A stretch of 64,000 nucleotides of DNA, taken from the NCBI GenBank assembly GCA_964352625.1, contig CAYGSD010000004.1, positions 62,001 to 126,000 of the forward strand, in the 5' to 3' direction. This document shows, piece by piece, positions 43,701 to 52,141 of the stretch. The notes beneath the pieces were generated by a model, which worked only from the letters and a program-made list of their open reading frames with translations, searched no databases and was not told the origin of the DNA. How positions within the stretch are numbered: position 1 is the first letter of the stretch; each line of letters begins with the position of its first letter. The translations under genes and the position numbers were made by a program. Source of the DNA: JAAEPI01 sp964352625 (lineage in GTDB: Bacteria > Bacteroidota > Bacteroidia > Cytophagales > Cyclobacteriaceae).

Positions 43701-46372
43701 TCGAAAACACAGGAAGCGCCGCGATAACCTCATTCTCTTACAGTTTTGGGGGCGAGCAGTTTGATGTGGACGAGGATTTCTTATTGAATCCTGGAGAAAC
43801 CGCTTCGGCGGTCATTGGTGATTTTGTTCTATCTGAAGGGGAGAATGAAATCGAAGTGGCTCTAAACTCCGTGAATGGGGCTCCCGACGAAGAATCCTCG
43901 AATGACATTTCTTCCGTTGAGGTAACCTACACTATAGATGAATCTACCACTTCGGTTCAAGTGGATTTGCATTTGGATGATTATTCAGCAGAAACAAGCT
44001 GGAGTATAACTGATGATGAAGGGAATGTATTGGCAAGTGGCGGTGAGTATTCTGATGACAACTCTACCATTACAGAAATAGCATGTCTTGCCGATGGATG
44101 CTACAGTTTCAATCTATTTGACAGCTTTGGTGATGGGGGACCGGGTGTCGAAGTTATTGTCGGAGAAAATGTGGAATTCAGTGTAGAACCCGGTAATTGG
44201 GGTGATGAAATTTCAGGTACTATTTGCATTGGTGATGCCTTGAGACCAGTATCTGATTTTGATGCTGAGGCGGTCTCACCATTTTCAATTGATCTTTCTT
44301 GGTCATATGAATATGAGGAAGATGGCTTCCAAATTCTACGTTCAAGTACTGGAGAGCGAGGTTCGTATGCTTTCTTAGCTGATATTGCCAATACCGAAAC
44401 TTCTTACACGGATGAAAATGGCTTAGAGCCAATATCCACATATTATTATGCGATAGTCGCTAAGCGGGGGGATGAGTTATCTGATGCATCATATAGCAGT
44501 GCAACAACTCCTGCCAATGTAGGTGTGACAGCTCTTTATGAAGGCTTTGAAGGAGAGACGTTCCCACCCGCCGATTGGACTAATGTCGACGCTGATGAAG
44601 ATGGCAACTTGTGGTTTATTTATAGTAACATCGACGTTGGGTCGGAAGTAGCCTATGCTGGAGATAACAGCGCAGGAAGTGCCTCCTATGTGAATGGAGT
44701 AGGGGCACTAAATCCTGATAATTATTTAATCACTCCGCAGGTATCCATCTCTACGGACTATGTTCTCACGTACGCCATTGGTGCTCAGGATCCATCTTTT
44801 CCTGCTGAGAAGTATTCGGTTTTGGTATCCACCACTGGTACAGACATTGCAGACTTTACAGACGAAATACACTCAGAGACATTGTCAGATGGCGATTGGC
44901 ATTTAAATGAATTCTCACTTTCCAGCTATATTGGCCAAGATATCTACATTGCTTTTAGACATTTTGATGTCACGGATCAGTTTTATTTAAAGCTGGACGA
45001 AGTGTTTGTGGGCACCATCAGTGATGATGTTGGCTCAGGCGTTTTGGCTCCCACAAATCTCACGGCCACAGCTGACGGGCCGTACCAAATTGATTTGGTT
45101 TGGGAGCATGATGATGCTGATCAATTTGAAATACACCGATCTACTTCGGAGGTTTTAGGAAGTTTCGAAATTGTAGAAGCTGTTGATGGTGTAAATCTGA
45201 CTTTCTCTGATGTTGGACTGGAACCGTCCACCACCTATTATTATGAAGTGCGTGCGGTGAAGGGAGCGGATACTTCCATAGGTGCGACAGCCTCTGCTAC
45301 TACCGAAGATGAAGATTTGGGTGATTTTAAGCTTGATGAAAGTTTTGAGGGAGAGACGTTCCCACCTACTGATTGGCTGAGCTTAGATGAAGATGGAGAT
45401 GCTTTCAACTGGTATCAAGGAATATCGCCTAGCCATGCCGCTCAGGATGGTGTTAAAGCAGCAGTATCTGCTTCCTATGAAAACGATACACCTGCCGCAC
45501 TTAACCCTGACAATTATTTAATTACCCCAGAAGTCGAAATCGTCAGTGGTGATTTTTTGGTCTACTATGTAGCGGCTCAGGACCCCTCATTTCCTGCGGA
45601 AAAATATGAGGTTTTGGTATCTACAACCTCTACTGACGTTGAGGATTTCACTGATCAGATTTTTACTGAAATTTTATCAACAGATGTGTGGGCAGAGCGA
45701 CAAGTAGATCTTTCGAGCTATGCTGGTGAAACTATCCATATTGCTTTTAGACACTTTGATGTTAGTGATCAATTTGAAATGAAAATTGACAATGTTAAAG
45801 TCGGTGATCCAAGTGCTGGTGAAACTCCACCGGTTGCTCCTTCAGGATTGGCAGCCACTGCAGTGTCCTCAAGTTCCATAGCATTGACATGGACAGACAA
45901 TGCCGACAATGAAGATGGATTCGAGCTACAGCGAGCCGATGCAATGGATGGTCCTTGGGCAGATGTGTCAACTTCCATTGCTGCTGATGCAACTAGTTAT
46001 TCGGATACTGGTTTGGACGAAGAGACGACCTATTTCTATCGCTTGAGAGCATCAAATGCAATAGGTCTTACGGTATGGACAAGCGTCGCTTCTGCTACTA
46101 CGGATGAATTGGTGCTAGGCACTGATTACTTAGGTGATATCAGAATACAGATGTATCCCAATCCTGTTGAATCAGCCCTTATCATTTCGCTAGGTCAGAA
46201 TGCCGATGTGAAGGTGGGCGTTGTTGATTTTACCGGAAGGGTTCATTCTGTCAAAATCATTAAAAATGGTCAGGATATTCAGGTGGATATGAGTACACTG
46301 ACCACAGGTTTGTATTTCGTAACCTTGAAATACGGTCAAGACGAATTAAATTGGAGAATCCTTAAAAAATAA
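40718..46372 (+). CDS. M43 metalloprotease with adhesin-like domains and T9SS tail
   Basis: 1,884 residues from the ATG at 40718, which opens a signal peptide; the 39 codons upstream are not signal-like. Zinc motif HEVGHWLGLRH (259-269) and Met-turn ENYMDYTDDACMN define pappalysin-type M43 proteases. A lamin-tail-like domain follows, then three units each with a CARDB-like domain and a DSFGDG domain (about 42.6, 43.3 and 44.0 kb), two cleaved-adhesin (choice-of-anchor J) domains separated by fibronectin III domains, a last FN3 and a C-terminal MYPNPVESALIISLG sorting domain. Secreted by T9SS; substrate unknown. A long Asp/Ser-rich sequence suggests calcium binding. Confidence 0.92.
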   Translation: MNTTLKRSTFGVRFLVAIGLLSTLTLAQGQERICHSYEYELAQREKYPELGTIQEFEARFESIVNRVKSARTSEEGVFTIPIIVHVIHDGESIGTGDNISAALVEAQINQLNYDFRKISGTSGYNEDPVGADTFIEFAPALVDENGNLLSEPGINRINRNDMGWNAPPYDGIGSSYIDDVIKADSYWNPDSYFNFWVMDLSGGLLGYAQFPSSSGLDGLNTNGGLAETDGVVVLTSSVGGDDLPNPSGGSFDLGRTATHEVGHWLGLRHIWGDGGCGVDDFCEDTPESDASNGGCPTGHESCGTVDMIENYMDYTDDACMNIFTLDQKARMDAVLAVSPRRASLANSTVHLAPFPNLIISEVVDGTEDGDVPKYVEIHNAGEDTYDLSTLSIRIFGDGASEHTASVDITDETMLAGGESYVISTVSFDAGWGFDFTSETPDQISLMIDVDGGDAVQLYDNDTGLAIDVFGVIGENGVGSDWNYTDGIAERKSYILGPNNGNFSSEYWSFDEYSASAASPGSHTAETPANDPSLAGLSGIIDGDAYFACEGSIDLNPVVSIQNLGTAAISSVNLYVDNNGSISSVLAEFDPEIEPGASADFDLSSLNISLDGDYYFAVSIDDETDGNPTNNNDQSVDYSVNIFEDASTLTIETQSDDYPEEISWAISDTEGNIIYEKSSFDANSLDYADVCLEDGDYVFSLSDSFGDGIFGGYSSLYIGEELIVSIPGDHPDFDAFFFADPETIEVAFSIPFVAYNDVAVEITTPTAGALDFCSNFVSLGAVLSNDGTTVINSIEISYGISGSLSTVTYDDLFYTPGEEIEVDFGLIELIEGSNSVEVNIVSINEVADDNDENDGSAEVTFTESEGNALFVTLSTDSYPEETSWEVTDSEGAVVAENGLLSSNADVQNVLCLDDGTYTFTLFDSFGDGIENDIALVIEDSEEQQVAVLGGGFDNESSVTFTLPYVAFTDMSVSILDPVDASTVTSCSNIVPVEVEIENTGSAAITSFSYSFGGEQFDVDEDFLLNPGETASAVIGDFVLSEGENEIEVALNSVNGAPDEESSNDISSVEVTYTIDESTTSVQVDLHLDDYSAETSWSITDDEGNVLASGGEYSDDNSTITEIACLADGCYSFNLFDSFGDGGPGVEVIVGENVEFSVEPGNWGDEISGTICIGDALRPVSDFDAEAVSPFSIDLSWSYEYEEDGFQILRSSTGERGSYAFLADIANTETSYTDENGLEPISTYYYAIVAKRGDELSDASYSSATTPANVGVTALYEGFEGETFPPADWTNVDADEDGNLWFIYSNIDVGSEVAYAGDNSAGSASYVNGVGALNPDNYLITPQVSISTDYVLTYAIGAQDPSFPAEKYSVLVSTTGTDIADFTDEIHSETLSDGDWHLNEFSLSSYIGQDIYIAFRHFDVTDQFYLKLDEVFVGTISDDVGSGVLAPTNLTATADGPYQIDLVWEHDDADQFEIHRSTSEVLGSFEIVEAVDGVNLTFSDVGLEPSTTYYYEVRAVKGADTSIGATASATTEDEDLGDFKLDESFEGETFPPTDWLSLDEDGDAFNWYQGISPSHAAQDGVKAAVSASYENDTPAALNPDNYLITPEVEIVSGDFLVYYVAAQDPSFPAEKYEVLVSTTSTDVEDFTDQIFTEILSTDVWAERQVDLSSYAGETIHIAFRHFDVSDQFEMKIDNVKVGDPSAGETPPVAPSGLAATAVSSSSIALTWTDNADNEDGFELQRADAMDGPWADVSTSIAADATSYSDTGLDEETTYFYRLRASNAIGLTVWTSVASATTDELVLGTDYLGDIRIQMYPNPVESALIISLGQNADVKVGVVDFTGRVHSVKIIKNGQDIQVDMSTLTTGLYFVTLKYGQDELNWRILKK

Positions 46373-46377
46373 GACAA

Positions 46378-46743
46378 ATGAAATTTCTAGTAAAAATTAC
46401 AATAATCAGTCTCATACTCGTGGTGTTTGTTTCAACAGAGGCAAATGCCCAAAGTCAGGACGTACGTCGTGAAAAGGAGAAGCAGGTTAAAACTAAGCAA
46501 GCAGACAAGTCAGTTTTCGGTAGCCAAAGTACTGCGGAGACAGCAAAATCTAACTTATCAAGTAAGCGATCCAAGAAGGTCACCATTTGGGACGTAGTGC
46601 CTGCCGAGGGATTTATCGCCACGGGTAATTTGGAACAAGATAAGAAGGCAAAAATGAACGCTCAAAGGAAATGGATAAAATCACATCCGGAGGAGTTCTT
46701 GGCTCTGATTGAGTCACACGGGATCAAACCAAAGAGCAATTAG
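46378..46743 (+). CDS. Small secreted protein
   Basis: 121 residues; starts five bases after the M43 stop, so co-transcribed. Signal peptide MKFLVKITIISLILVVFVST to ANAQ. The mature part is Lys/Ser/Gln-rich and disordered at first, then WDVVPAEGFIATGNLEQDKKAKM and HPEEFLALIESHG form a short helical end. No family recognised. Operon position suggests a partner or chaperone for the protease, but nothing in the sequence proves it. Confidence 0.65.
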   Translation: MKFLVKITIISLILVVFVSTEANAQSQDVRREKEKQVKTKQADKSVFGSQSTAETAKSNLSSKRSKKVTIWDVVPAEGFIATGNLEQDKKAKMNAQRKWIKSHPEEFLALIESHGIKPKSN

Positions 46744-46762
46744 AAAGGCTCATTTGGATTAC

Positions 46763-46796
46763 AAAAAGGTGAAGCATTTTGCTTCACCTTTTTTTA
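46763..46796. terminator. Bidirectional hairpin terminator
   Basis: AAAAGGTGAAGC pairs with GCTTCACCTTTT, with T-runs on both sides. It ends the M43 operon and overlaps the stop codon of the convergent MarR gene. Confidence 0.93.
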
Positions 46797-47225
46797 TTGA
46801 AAATTTCCTGAAATACGCTCCAGGATATTTTTCAATTGAAGGTAGTCCACATCATTCAAACCCCTCCAGCCAGAAGTGCGCGCTTCGAGCACAATGGGCG
46901 CGGAGACTTCATACACTTTTTGGCCTTGGTCGGTGAGTTTGACCAGGTATTTTCTGCGATCCAGTTCATCCTGTTTGCGGTCGATGAATTCACGACGAAC
47001 CAACAAATCCACGATTCTGGAAACTGTGGGCGGATCCTTGAAAGTGCTCGCCGCAAGTTCTTTCTGGGCAAGCTCACCTCGGTTGGCAAGCTCATCTAAG
47101 ATTGTCCATTGCTCTGGAGTGAGGTCAATTCCATTTTCTCGAAATCGACGGGTCAGATCCTGTTTGATCAACTTGACTGTGGCATCCAGGTGAACCCCAA
47201 ATCTCTTTGATCCATTCAGTGTCAT
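46794..47225 (-). CDS. MarR family transcriptional regulator
   Basis: 143 residues. The winged helix-turn-helix is visible: LTPEQWTILDELANRGELAQKELA, KDPPTVSRIVDLLVRREFIDR (recognition helix) and the wing DELDRRKYLVKLTDQGQKVY. MarR proteins are dimeric repressors relieved by aromatic ligands. It overlaps the fumarylacetoacetase gene by four bases and sits at the end of the homogentisate operon; an inverted repeat between hmgA and scoA may be its operator. Confidence 0.9.
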   Translation of the reverse strand: MTLNGSKRFGVHLDATVKLIKQDLTRRFRENGIDLTPEQWTILDELANRGELAQKELAASTFKDPPTVSRIVDLLVRREFIDRKQDELDRRKYLVKLTDQGQKVYEVSAPIVLEARTSGWRGLNDVDYLQLKNILERISGNFQ

Positions 47226-48436
47226 TTGGCGGGAAGGATTTGAGTGGTCACTTCACCAAACCCAATACGCCTTCCATCTTTTTCGCAGAAGCCACGAATG
47301 GTCACCGTATCGTAATCCTGAAGAAATTTGCGCTCTGTGCCGTCTTTCAGTTTGATTGGATTCTCACCTCGCCAGGTGAGCTCTAGTAGCGAGCCGTAGC
47401 TGTCAGGTGTGGGGCCGCTGATCGTGCCACTGGCCATCATATCGCCAACGTTCAGGTTGCAGCCGTTGATAGTGTGGTGTGCGAGCTGCTGCACAATCGT
47501 CCAATACAAATATTTGTGATTGCTCTCTGAGATTTTCTGTTCTTCTCCACCATCAGGTTTCAGGTAAACTTCCAGTCGAATGTCATACGATTTTTGACCT
47601 TCAAATTTCAGGTAGTCCATGGGAGTCGGATCTTGAATGGGCGTATCAGTTTTGAAATACACAAGGGCATCCATCGTCACGATCCAAGGAGAAATAGAGG
47701 AGGCAAAACTTTTCCCAAGGAAGGGTCCAAGCGGTTGATATTCCCATTTCTGGATATCTCGCGCCGACCAGTCGTTGAAAAGCACCATACCAAAAACATG
47801 ATCTTCGGCATTCGTGGTGGAAACAGTCTCACCGAGTTCTGTCGACTTCCCAATGATGAAGCCCATCTCCAATTCTATGTCCAGCAACTTAGTTGGACTG
47901 AAAACCGGCGTTTCTGAATTTTTAGGTAAAACCTGTCCTTTCGGACGATGAAAAGGCTGACCCGAAACAATGATCGACGATGCTCTGCCATGATAGCCAA
48001 TGGGCATGTGAGTCCAGTTGGGCATAAGTGCATTGTCTTTTCCCCGGAACATAATCCCAACGTTGGTGGCATGTTCCTTTGAGCTGTAAAAATCAGTGTA
48101 GTCACCGATGCGAACGGGCAAATGCATAATGGCATCTATCCGATTAACAAGACAACTATTCAAGGTCTCGTTATTCTCAGAAATAAGCTGCTGAAGCTTT
48201 GCTCGAACTCCTCTCCAAACAGGCTGACCAAGGCTGATGAAATCATTAAGAAAGGCTTGCTTGAAGATTCCATCGGTAAGATGAAGCCCACCGAGCAATT
48301 TGGCTTTTAGAGCTTTGTCAAGGTCTATGATTTGATCTCCAATCGCAACGCCTGCTCTTGGCTCAGTTCCTTGAGTCGAGAAGATGCCGAACGGGAGGTT
48401 GTGAATAGTGAAGTCTGTGTTTTGGGGAATTGTCAT
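47222..48436 (-). CDS. fahA: Fumarylacetoacetase
   Basis: 404 residues. The active-site region FNDWSARDIQKWEYQPLGPF and the acid/base-Ca region with RGKDNALMPNWTHMPIGYHG match fumarylacetoacetate hydrolase, as does MMASGTISGPTPDSYGSLLE. It splits fumarylacetoacetate to fumarate and acetoacetate, the last step of tyrosine breakdown. The acetoacetate can be activated by the CoA-transferase coded divergently. Same strand as hppD and hmgA. Confidence 0.95.
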   Translation of the reverse strand: MTIPQNTDFTIHNLPFGIFSTQGTEPRAGVAIGDQIIDLDKALKAKLLGGLHLTDGIFKQAFLNDFISLGQPVWRGVRAKLQQLISENNETLNSCLVNRIDAIMHLPVRIGDYTDFYSSKEHATNVGIMFRGKDNALMPNWTHMPIGYHGRASSIIVSGQPFHRPKGQVLPKNSETPVFSPTKLLDIELEMGFIIGKSTELGETVSTTNAEDHVFGMVLFNDWSARDIQKWEYQPLGPFLGKSFASSISPWIVTMDALVYFKTDTPIQDPTPMDYLKFEGQKSYDIRLEVYLKPDGGEEQKISESNHKYLYWTIVQQLAHHTINGCNLNVGDMMASGTISGPTPDSYGSLLELTWRGENPIKLKDGTERKFLQDYDTVTIRGFCEKDGRRIGFGEVTTQILPAK

Positions 48437-48475
48437 TTAGTTATTAGATGATTGGTTATTGGTTGAATAGTTGAA

Positions 48476-48513
48476 TAGTTATTGGAGCGAGCAAACTAAT
48501 TCACCAATAACTA
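48476..48513. repeat. Inverted repeat in low-complexity spacer
   Basis: TAGTTATTGG (48476-48485) and CCAATAACTA (48504-48513) are exact inverted copies 18 bases apart, in a spacer with repeated TTGAATAG and TTATTAG words between fahA and hppD. No T-run, so not a normal terminator. Confidence 0.8.
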
Positions 48514-48532
48514 GTAACAAATACACTAATTA

Positions 48533-49660
48533 CTACAACGTTCCTCTCAATTCTTGTTCCTTCTCGATTGCTTCAAAGAGCGCCTGAAAATTCCCTTTTC
48601 CGAACGACTGTGCACCTTTCCTTTGTATGATCTCAAAGAACATGGTCGGTCGAGGCTCGATTGGTTTGGTGAAAATCTGAAGTAAATAGCCTTCATCGTC
48701 ACGATCAATCAGGATGTTCAGATCCTGCAACGGCTGAAGGTCTTCATCGATTTCTCCTACACGGTCCAAGACGGTATCGTAGTAATTGTCAGGAACATAC
48801 AAGAATTCTACACCTCGGTTTCGAAGAGCGGTCACCGTCTCAATGATATTATCTGTGGCTACAGCAATGTGCTGAACACCTGCTGTTCCATAAAAATCAA
48901 GGTATTCTTCCACCTGTGATTTCTTCTTTCCAGCTGCCGGCTCGTTGATGGGAAATTTTATTCTTCCATTGCCATTGCTCATCACCTTGCTCATGAGCGC
49001 CGTGTATTCAGTAGAAATGTCCTTGTCATCGAACGAAACAATCTGTGTAAAACCCATCACGTTTTTGTAGAAATCCACCCACTCGTTCATTTTTCCAAGC
49101 TCTACGTTTCCTACCATGTGATCGACGTATTTCAGCCCCACTTCGGTCGGCTGATAGCTGGTTTCCCACTTTTGAAAACCTGGTAAGAAAATGCCGTTGT
49201 AGTCTTTTCGCTCTACAAAAATGTGAACGGTCTCTCCATACGTGTGAATACCCGATCGAACTACCTTGCCATTTTCATCTTGCTCGGTTTTTGGTTCCAT
49301 GAAGGACTTGGCTCCACGTTCTATGGCCGCATTGTACGCATAGGTGGCATCATCTACCCAAAGCGCCACAACTTTCACCCCGTCACCGTGAGCATCAATG
49401 TGCTTGCCGATTTCGGTTCCAGCCTTGAGCGGGGAGGTGAGAACCAATCTGATTTTGTCCTGCACTAAGACGTAGCTCTGCGTTTCCTTATTCCCAGTTT
49501 GAAGGCCGGAAAACGCTAAAGGCTGGAAGCCAAATGCAGTCTGGTAATAATGTGCCGCTTGTCGACAGTTGCTCACATAAAGCTCCAAGTAATCCGTGCC
49601 GTTGATGGGCATGAAGTCTTGTGCGTCTTTGAAAATCTTGGGTATTGCTGTTGTTTCCAT
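48533..49660 (-). CDS. hppD: 4-hydroxyphenylpyruvate dioxygenase
   Basis: 375 residues. Two VOC domains; the iron triad is His in VDHMVGNVELG, His in GVQHIAVATDN and Glu in MFFEIIQRKGA near residue 350. The tail GKGNFQALFEAIEKEQELRG is a HPPD signature. It converts 4-hydroxyphenylpyruvate to homogentisate with oxygen and iron. Between fahA and hmgA on the same strand, though separated from both by about 85-100 bases of spacer. Confidence 0.96.
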   Translation of the reverse strand: METTAIPKIFKDAQDFMPINGTDYLELYVSNCRQAAHYYQTAFGFQPLAFSGLQTGNKETQSYVLVQDKIRLVLTSPLKAGTEIGKHIDAHGDGVKVVALWVDDATYAYNAAIERGAKSFMEPKTEQDENGKVVRSGIHTYGETVHIFVERKDYNGIFLPGFQKWETSYQPTEVGLKYVDHMVGNVELGKMNEWVDFYKNVMGFTQIVSFDDKDISTEYTALMSKVMSNGNGRIKFPINEPAAGKKKSQVEEYLDFYGTAGVQHIAVATDNIIETVTALRNRGVEFLYVPDNYYDTVLDRVGEIDEDLQPLQDLNILIDRDDEGYLLQIFTKPIEPRPTMFFEIIQRKGAQSFGKGNFQALFEAIEKEQELRGTL

Positions 49661-49745
49661 TTTTGAAAAAGTTACGAGTGGCGAGTTACAAGCTAAAAGC
49701 TTGGACTTCTTCTCTTTTTTAAATTCTTGTTTCCTAGTTCTAAGA

Positions 49746-50903
49746 CTACTCTAGCCAGCTTTTATAATATTTTCCATCATCAATTTTCATGGCTTCTTCA
49801 GTGATCATCAGTGGCTTGAAGGTGTCAATCATCACTGCTAATTCTTCCGTTTCTTTTTGGCCAATGCTGCGCTCATACGCTCCTGGAGCAGGTCCATGAG
49901 GAATGCCCGAAGGGTGCAAGGTGATGTGTCCTTGCTCAATATTATTTCGGCTCATAAAATCACCGTCCACGTAGTAGAGCATTTCGTCCGAGTCGATGTT
50001 TGAGTGATTGTAAGGTGCCGGAATGGACTTTGGATGATAATCGTAAAGCCTCGGACAGAAGGAGCAAACCACGAATGCATTGGTCTCAAACGTCTGATGA
50101 ACGGGCGGTGGCTGGTGTACACGTCCGGTTATCGGTTCAAAATTGTGAATTGAGAAACCGTATGGAAAATTATAACCATCCCAGCCTACCACATCGAAGG
50201 GGTGGGTAGGGTAGACCAATTCGTGAAGCATGCCTTGCTTCTTTATTTTCATGATGAACTCGCCTTTCTCGTCGTGGGTCTCCAACTCCTGAGGAAGTTT
50301 ATAATCTCTCTCACAGAATGGCGAATGCTCAAGCAACTGACCAAACCAATTTCGGTAGCGCTTCGGCGTGTAAATGGGATGATGGGATTCGGCAAAAAGT
50401 ATTCGATTGTCCTCGGTATCAAATTCGATTTGATAGATCATTCCCCGAGGAATGACTAGGTAATCGCCGTATTCAAAAGGAATATTCCCTAGAAACGTGC
50501 GAAGGGTTCCTGTGCCTTTATGAATAAACAAGAGCTCATCAGCATCAGCATTCTTATAAAAGTAATCCGTGAGTGATTTCTTGGGAGCGGCCAAGCCAAT
50601 TTCAATGTCCGAGTTTACAAGAAGGGGTGTCCTGCTATCGAGAAAATCATCTTTGGCTTCAACTTGAAATCCATGAAGCAACCGCGCGGTGATGTTCTTC
50701 TCCACAGCAATTTTTGGCCGGACATCCTTCGCTGCATTAATCTCCTTGACCATTGTTGGCCGATTGATTTGGTACATCAGGGAAGACATCCCATCGAAAC
50801 CGATCGTACCAAAAAGCTGTTCGTAGTACAGCCCTCCATTGGGCTTCTCGAAAATCGTGTGGCGTTTTTGGGGAATCTCGCCAAGCTTGTGATATATCGG
50901 CAT
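49746..50903 (-). CDS. hmgA: Homogentisate 1,2-dioxygenase
   Basis: 385 residues from the ATG at 50903; the TTG at 50924 lies too near the regulatory region. Cupin-type enzyme with WDGYNFPYGFSIHNFEPITG and the metal-site segment APYNHSNIDSDEMLYY, and late RHPSGxPHG-type HPSGIPHGPAPGAYERS. It opens the ring of homogentisate to maleylacetoacetate. The next enzyme, maleylacetoacetate isomerase, is not in this window. Divergent from scoA across a shared regulatory gap. Confidence 0.95.
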   Translation of the reverse strand: MPIYHKLGEIPQKRHTIFEKPNGGLYYEQLFGTIGFDGMSSLMYQINRPTMVKEINAAKDVRPKIAVEKNITARLLHGFQVEAKDDFLDSRTPLLVNSDIEIGLAAPKKSLTDYFYKNADADELLFIHKGTGTLRTFLGNIPFEYGDYLVIPRGMIYQIEFDTEDNRILFAESHHPIYTPKRYRNWFGQLLEHSPFCERDYKLPQELETHDEKGEFIMKIKKQGMLHELVYPTHPFDVVGWDGYNFPYGFSIHNFEPITGRVHQPPPVHQTFETNAFVVCSFCPRLYDYHPKSIPAPYNHSNIDSDEMLYYVDGDFMSRNNIEQGHITLHPSGIPHGPAPGAYERSIGQKETEELAVMIDTFKPLMITEEAMKIDDGKYYKSWLE

Positions 50904-50943
50904 AACTTGTTGTTTATTGGGCAATCAAAATTAGTATTTGTTT

Positions 50944-50958
50944 TAACAATAGTTGTTA
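50944..50958. promoter_or_regulatory. Palindromic operator candidate, TAACAATAGTTGTTA
   Basis: Six-base arms TAACAA and TTGTTA are exact inverses around TAG, midway between the divergent hmgA and scoA starts. Size and AT-rich symmetry suit a MarR-type operator, and a MarR gene ends the same operon. Confidence 0.6.
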
Positions 50959-51002
50959 TGCTAACTAATTAAATTTGACTTACTTTAAGAAAACAACAAG
51001 CT

Positions 51003-51701
51003 ATGAATAAAGTAGTCGCAGGACCAGCGGAAGCTCTGGAAGGATTGAAGGATAACATGACCCTGATGTTAGGCGGATTTGGGCTATGTGGAATCCCCGA
51101 AAACTGCATTGCTCAATTGGTAAAGCTGGGAGTGAAAGGCCTGACGTGTATCTCCAATAATGCCGGAGTAGATGATTTTGGTTTGGGTCTTTTACTTCAC
51201 AAAAAGCAGATCAGGAAGATGATTTCATCTTACGTAGGTGAAAATGCCGAGTTCGAACGCCAGATGTTGAGTGGAGAGTTGGAAGTGGATTTGATCCCTC
51301 AGGGGTCATTGGCAGAAAGATGCCGTGCAGGGGGAGCCGGTATCCCAGCGTTCTTTACTCCGGCTGGTTTCGGGACTGAAGTAGCCGAGGGAAAGGAGGT
51401 GCGTGAGTTCAATGGCAAGCCACATATTTTGGAATCGGCATTGACGGCAGATTTTGCGCTAGTCAAGGCTTGGAAGGGTGACACGGAGGGGAACTTGGTT
51501 TTCAAGGGAACGGCCAGAAATTTCAATCCGGCAATGGCGATGGCAGGAAGAATCACGGTGGCAGAAGTGGAGGAGTTGGTACAACCTGGTAAACTCGACC
51601 CTAATTTCATTCACACTCCGGGAATTTTTGTCCAGAGAATTTTCCAAGGCGAGAAATACGAAAAAAGAATAGAGCAGAGAACTACTCGATTACGCGATTA
51701 G
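51003..51701 (+). CDS. scoA: 3-oxoacid CoA-transferase subunit A
   Basis: 232 residues. MLGGFGLCGIPENCIAQL near residues 20-37 is the CoA-transferase subunit A signature, and ADFALVKAWKGDTEGNLVF follows. With subunit B it moves CoA from succinyl-CoA to acetoacetate, giving acetoacetyl-CoA. The C-terminus ends in RTTRLRD; the stop codon lies in the left arm of an inverted repeat, so its end may have been rewritten by an insertion. The B gene is 445 bases away, not adjacent as usual. Confidence 0.94.
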   Translation: MNKVVAGPAEALEGLKDNMTLMLGGFGLCGIPENCIAQLVKLGVKGLTCISNNAGVDDFGLGLLLHKKQIRKMISSYVGENAEFERQMLSGELEVDLIPQGSLAERCRAGGAGIPAFFTPAGFGTEVAEGKEVREFNGKPHILESALTADFALVKAWKGDTEGNLVFKGTARNFNPAMAMAGRITVAEVEELVQPGKLDPNFIHTPGIFVQRIFQGEKYEKRIEQRTTRLRD

Positions 51702-51715
51702 TCGATTTGATGATG
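51696..51715 (+). repeat. Left arm of 20-bp inverted repeat
   Basis: GATTAGTCGATTTGATGATG matches the reverse complement of 52104-52123 at 18 of 20 bases. It spans the scoA stop codon. Confidence 0.9.
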
Positions 51716-51736
51716 CAATAATTTGATGATTGAAAA

Positions 51737-52141
51737 ATGAGGAATGATAAGGAGAATTTGATCGTAAAATTGAGTTTAGATTTTGCTCTGCAGATTATTG
51801 AATTTTCGGAGCATTTGGAGGAAAATCGCAAATATGTGATCGCTCGTCAGATTTTGAAATCAGGTACTTCTATTGGTGCCAATGTAAGGGAGGCTCAGAA
51901 TGCTGAGAGTAAAGCGGATTTTATTCACAAACTAAAGATCGCGGCAAAAGAGGCCGATGAAACAGCCTATTGGCTGGAGCTTTGTCGCAAGTCAGATTCT
52001 TATCCATCTGATTCACAACTGGAAACGGATTTACTTTCTATTGTTAAAGTTCTTTCCAAAATTATTGGCTCATCGAAAAGAACTTCAAATCAGCGAATCG
52101 AGTCATCATCAAATCAACAAATCACTACATCTTCAAATTGA
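51737..52141 (+). CDS. Four-helix-bundle protein (23S rRNA intervening-sequence type)
   Basis: 134 residues. FALQIIEFSEHLEENRKYVI, LKSGTSIGANVREAQNAESK and DFIHKLKIAAKEADETAYWL match the S23/IVS-encoded four-helix-bundle family, also related to the Avd accessory protein of diversity-generating retroelements. The basic middle helix suggests nucleic acid binding; the true function is unknown. It lies between scoA and scoB, flanked by an inverted repeat whose right arm overlaps its own Ser/Gln-rich C-terminus. It looks like a mobile insert in a metabolic operon. Confidence 0.87.
   Translation: MRNDKENLIVKLSLDFALQIIEFSEHLEENRKYVIARQILKSGTSIGANVREAQNAESKADFIHKLKIAAKEADETAYWLELCRKSDSYPSDSQLETDLLSIVKVLSKIIGSSKRTSNQRIESSSNQQITTSSN
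52104..52123 (-). repeat. Right arm of 20-bp inverted repeat
   Basis: Reverse complement reads GATTTGTTGATTTGATGATG, pairing with the arm at 51696-51715 (18 of 20). It lies inside the last codons of the four-helix-bundle gene, 23 bases before scoB. Confidence 0.9.

Noticed and set aside
51737..52141. Diversity-generating retroelement Avd
   Set aside because: The protein is of the same fold, but no reverse transcriptase or template/variable repeat is in the window.
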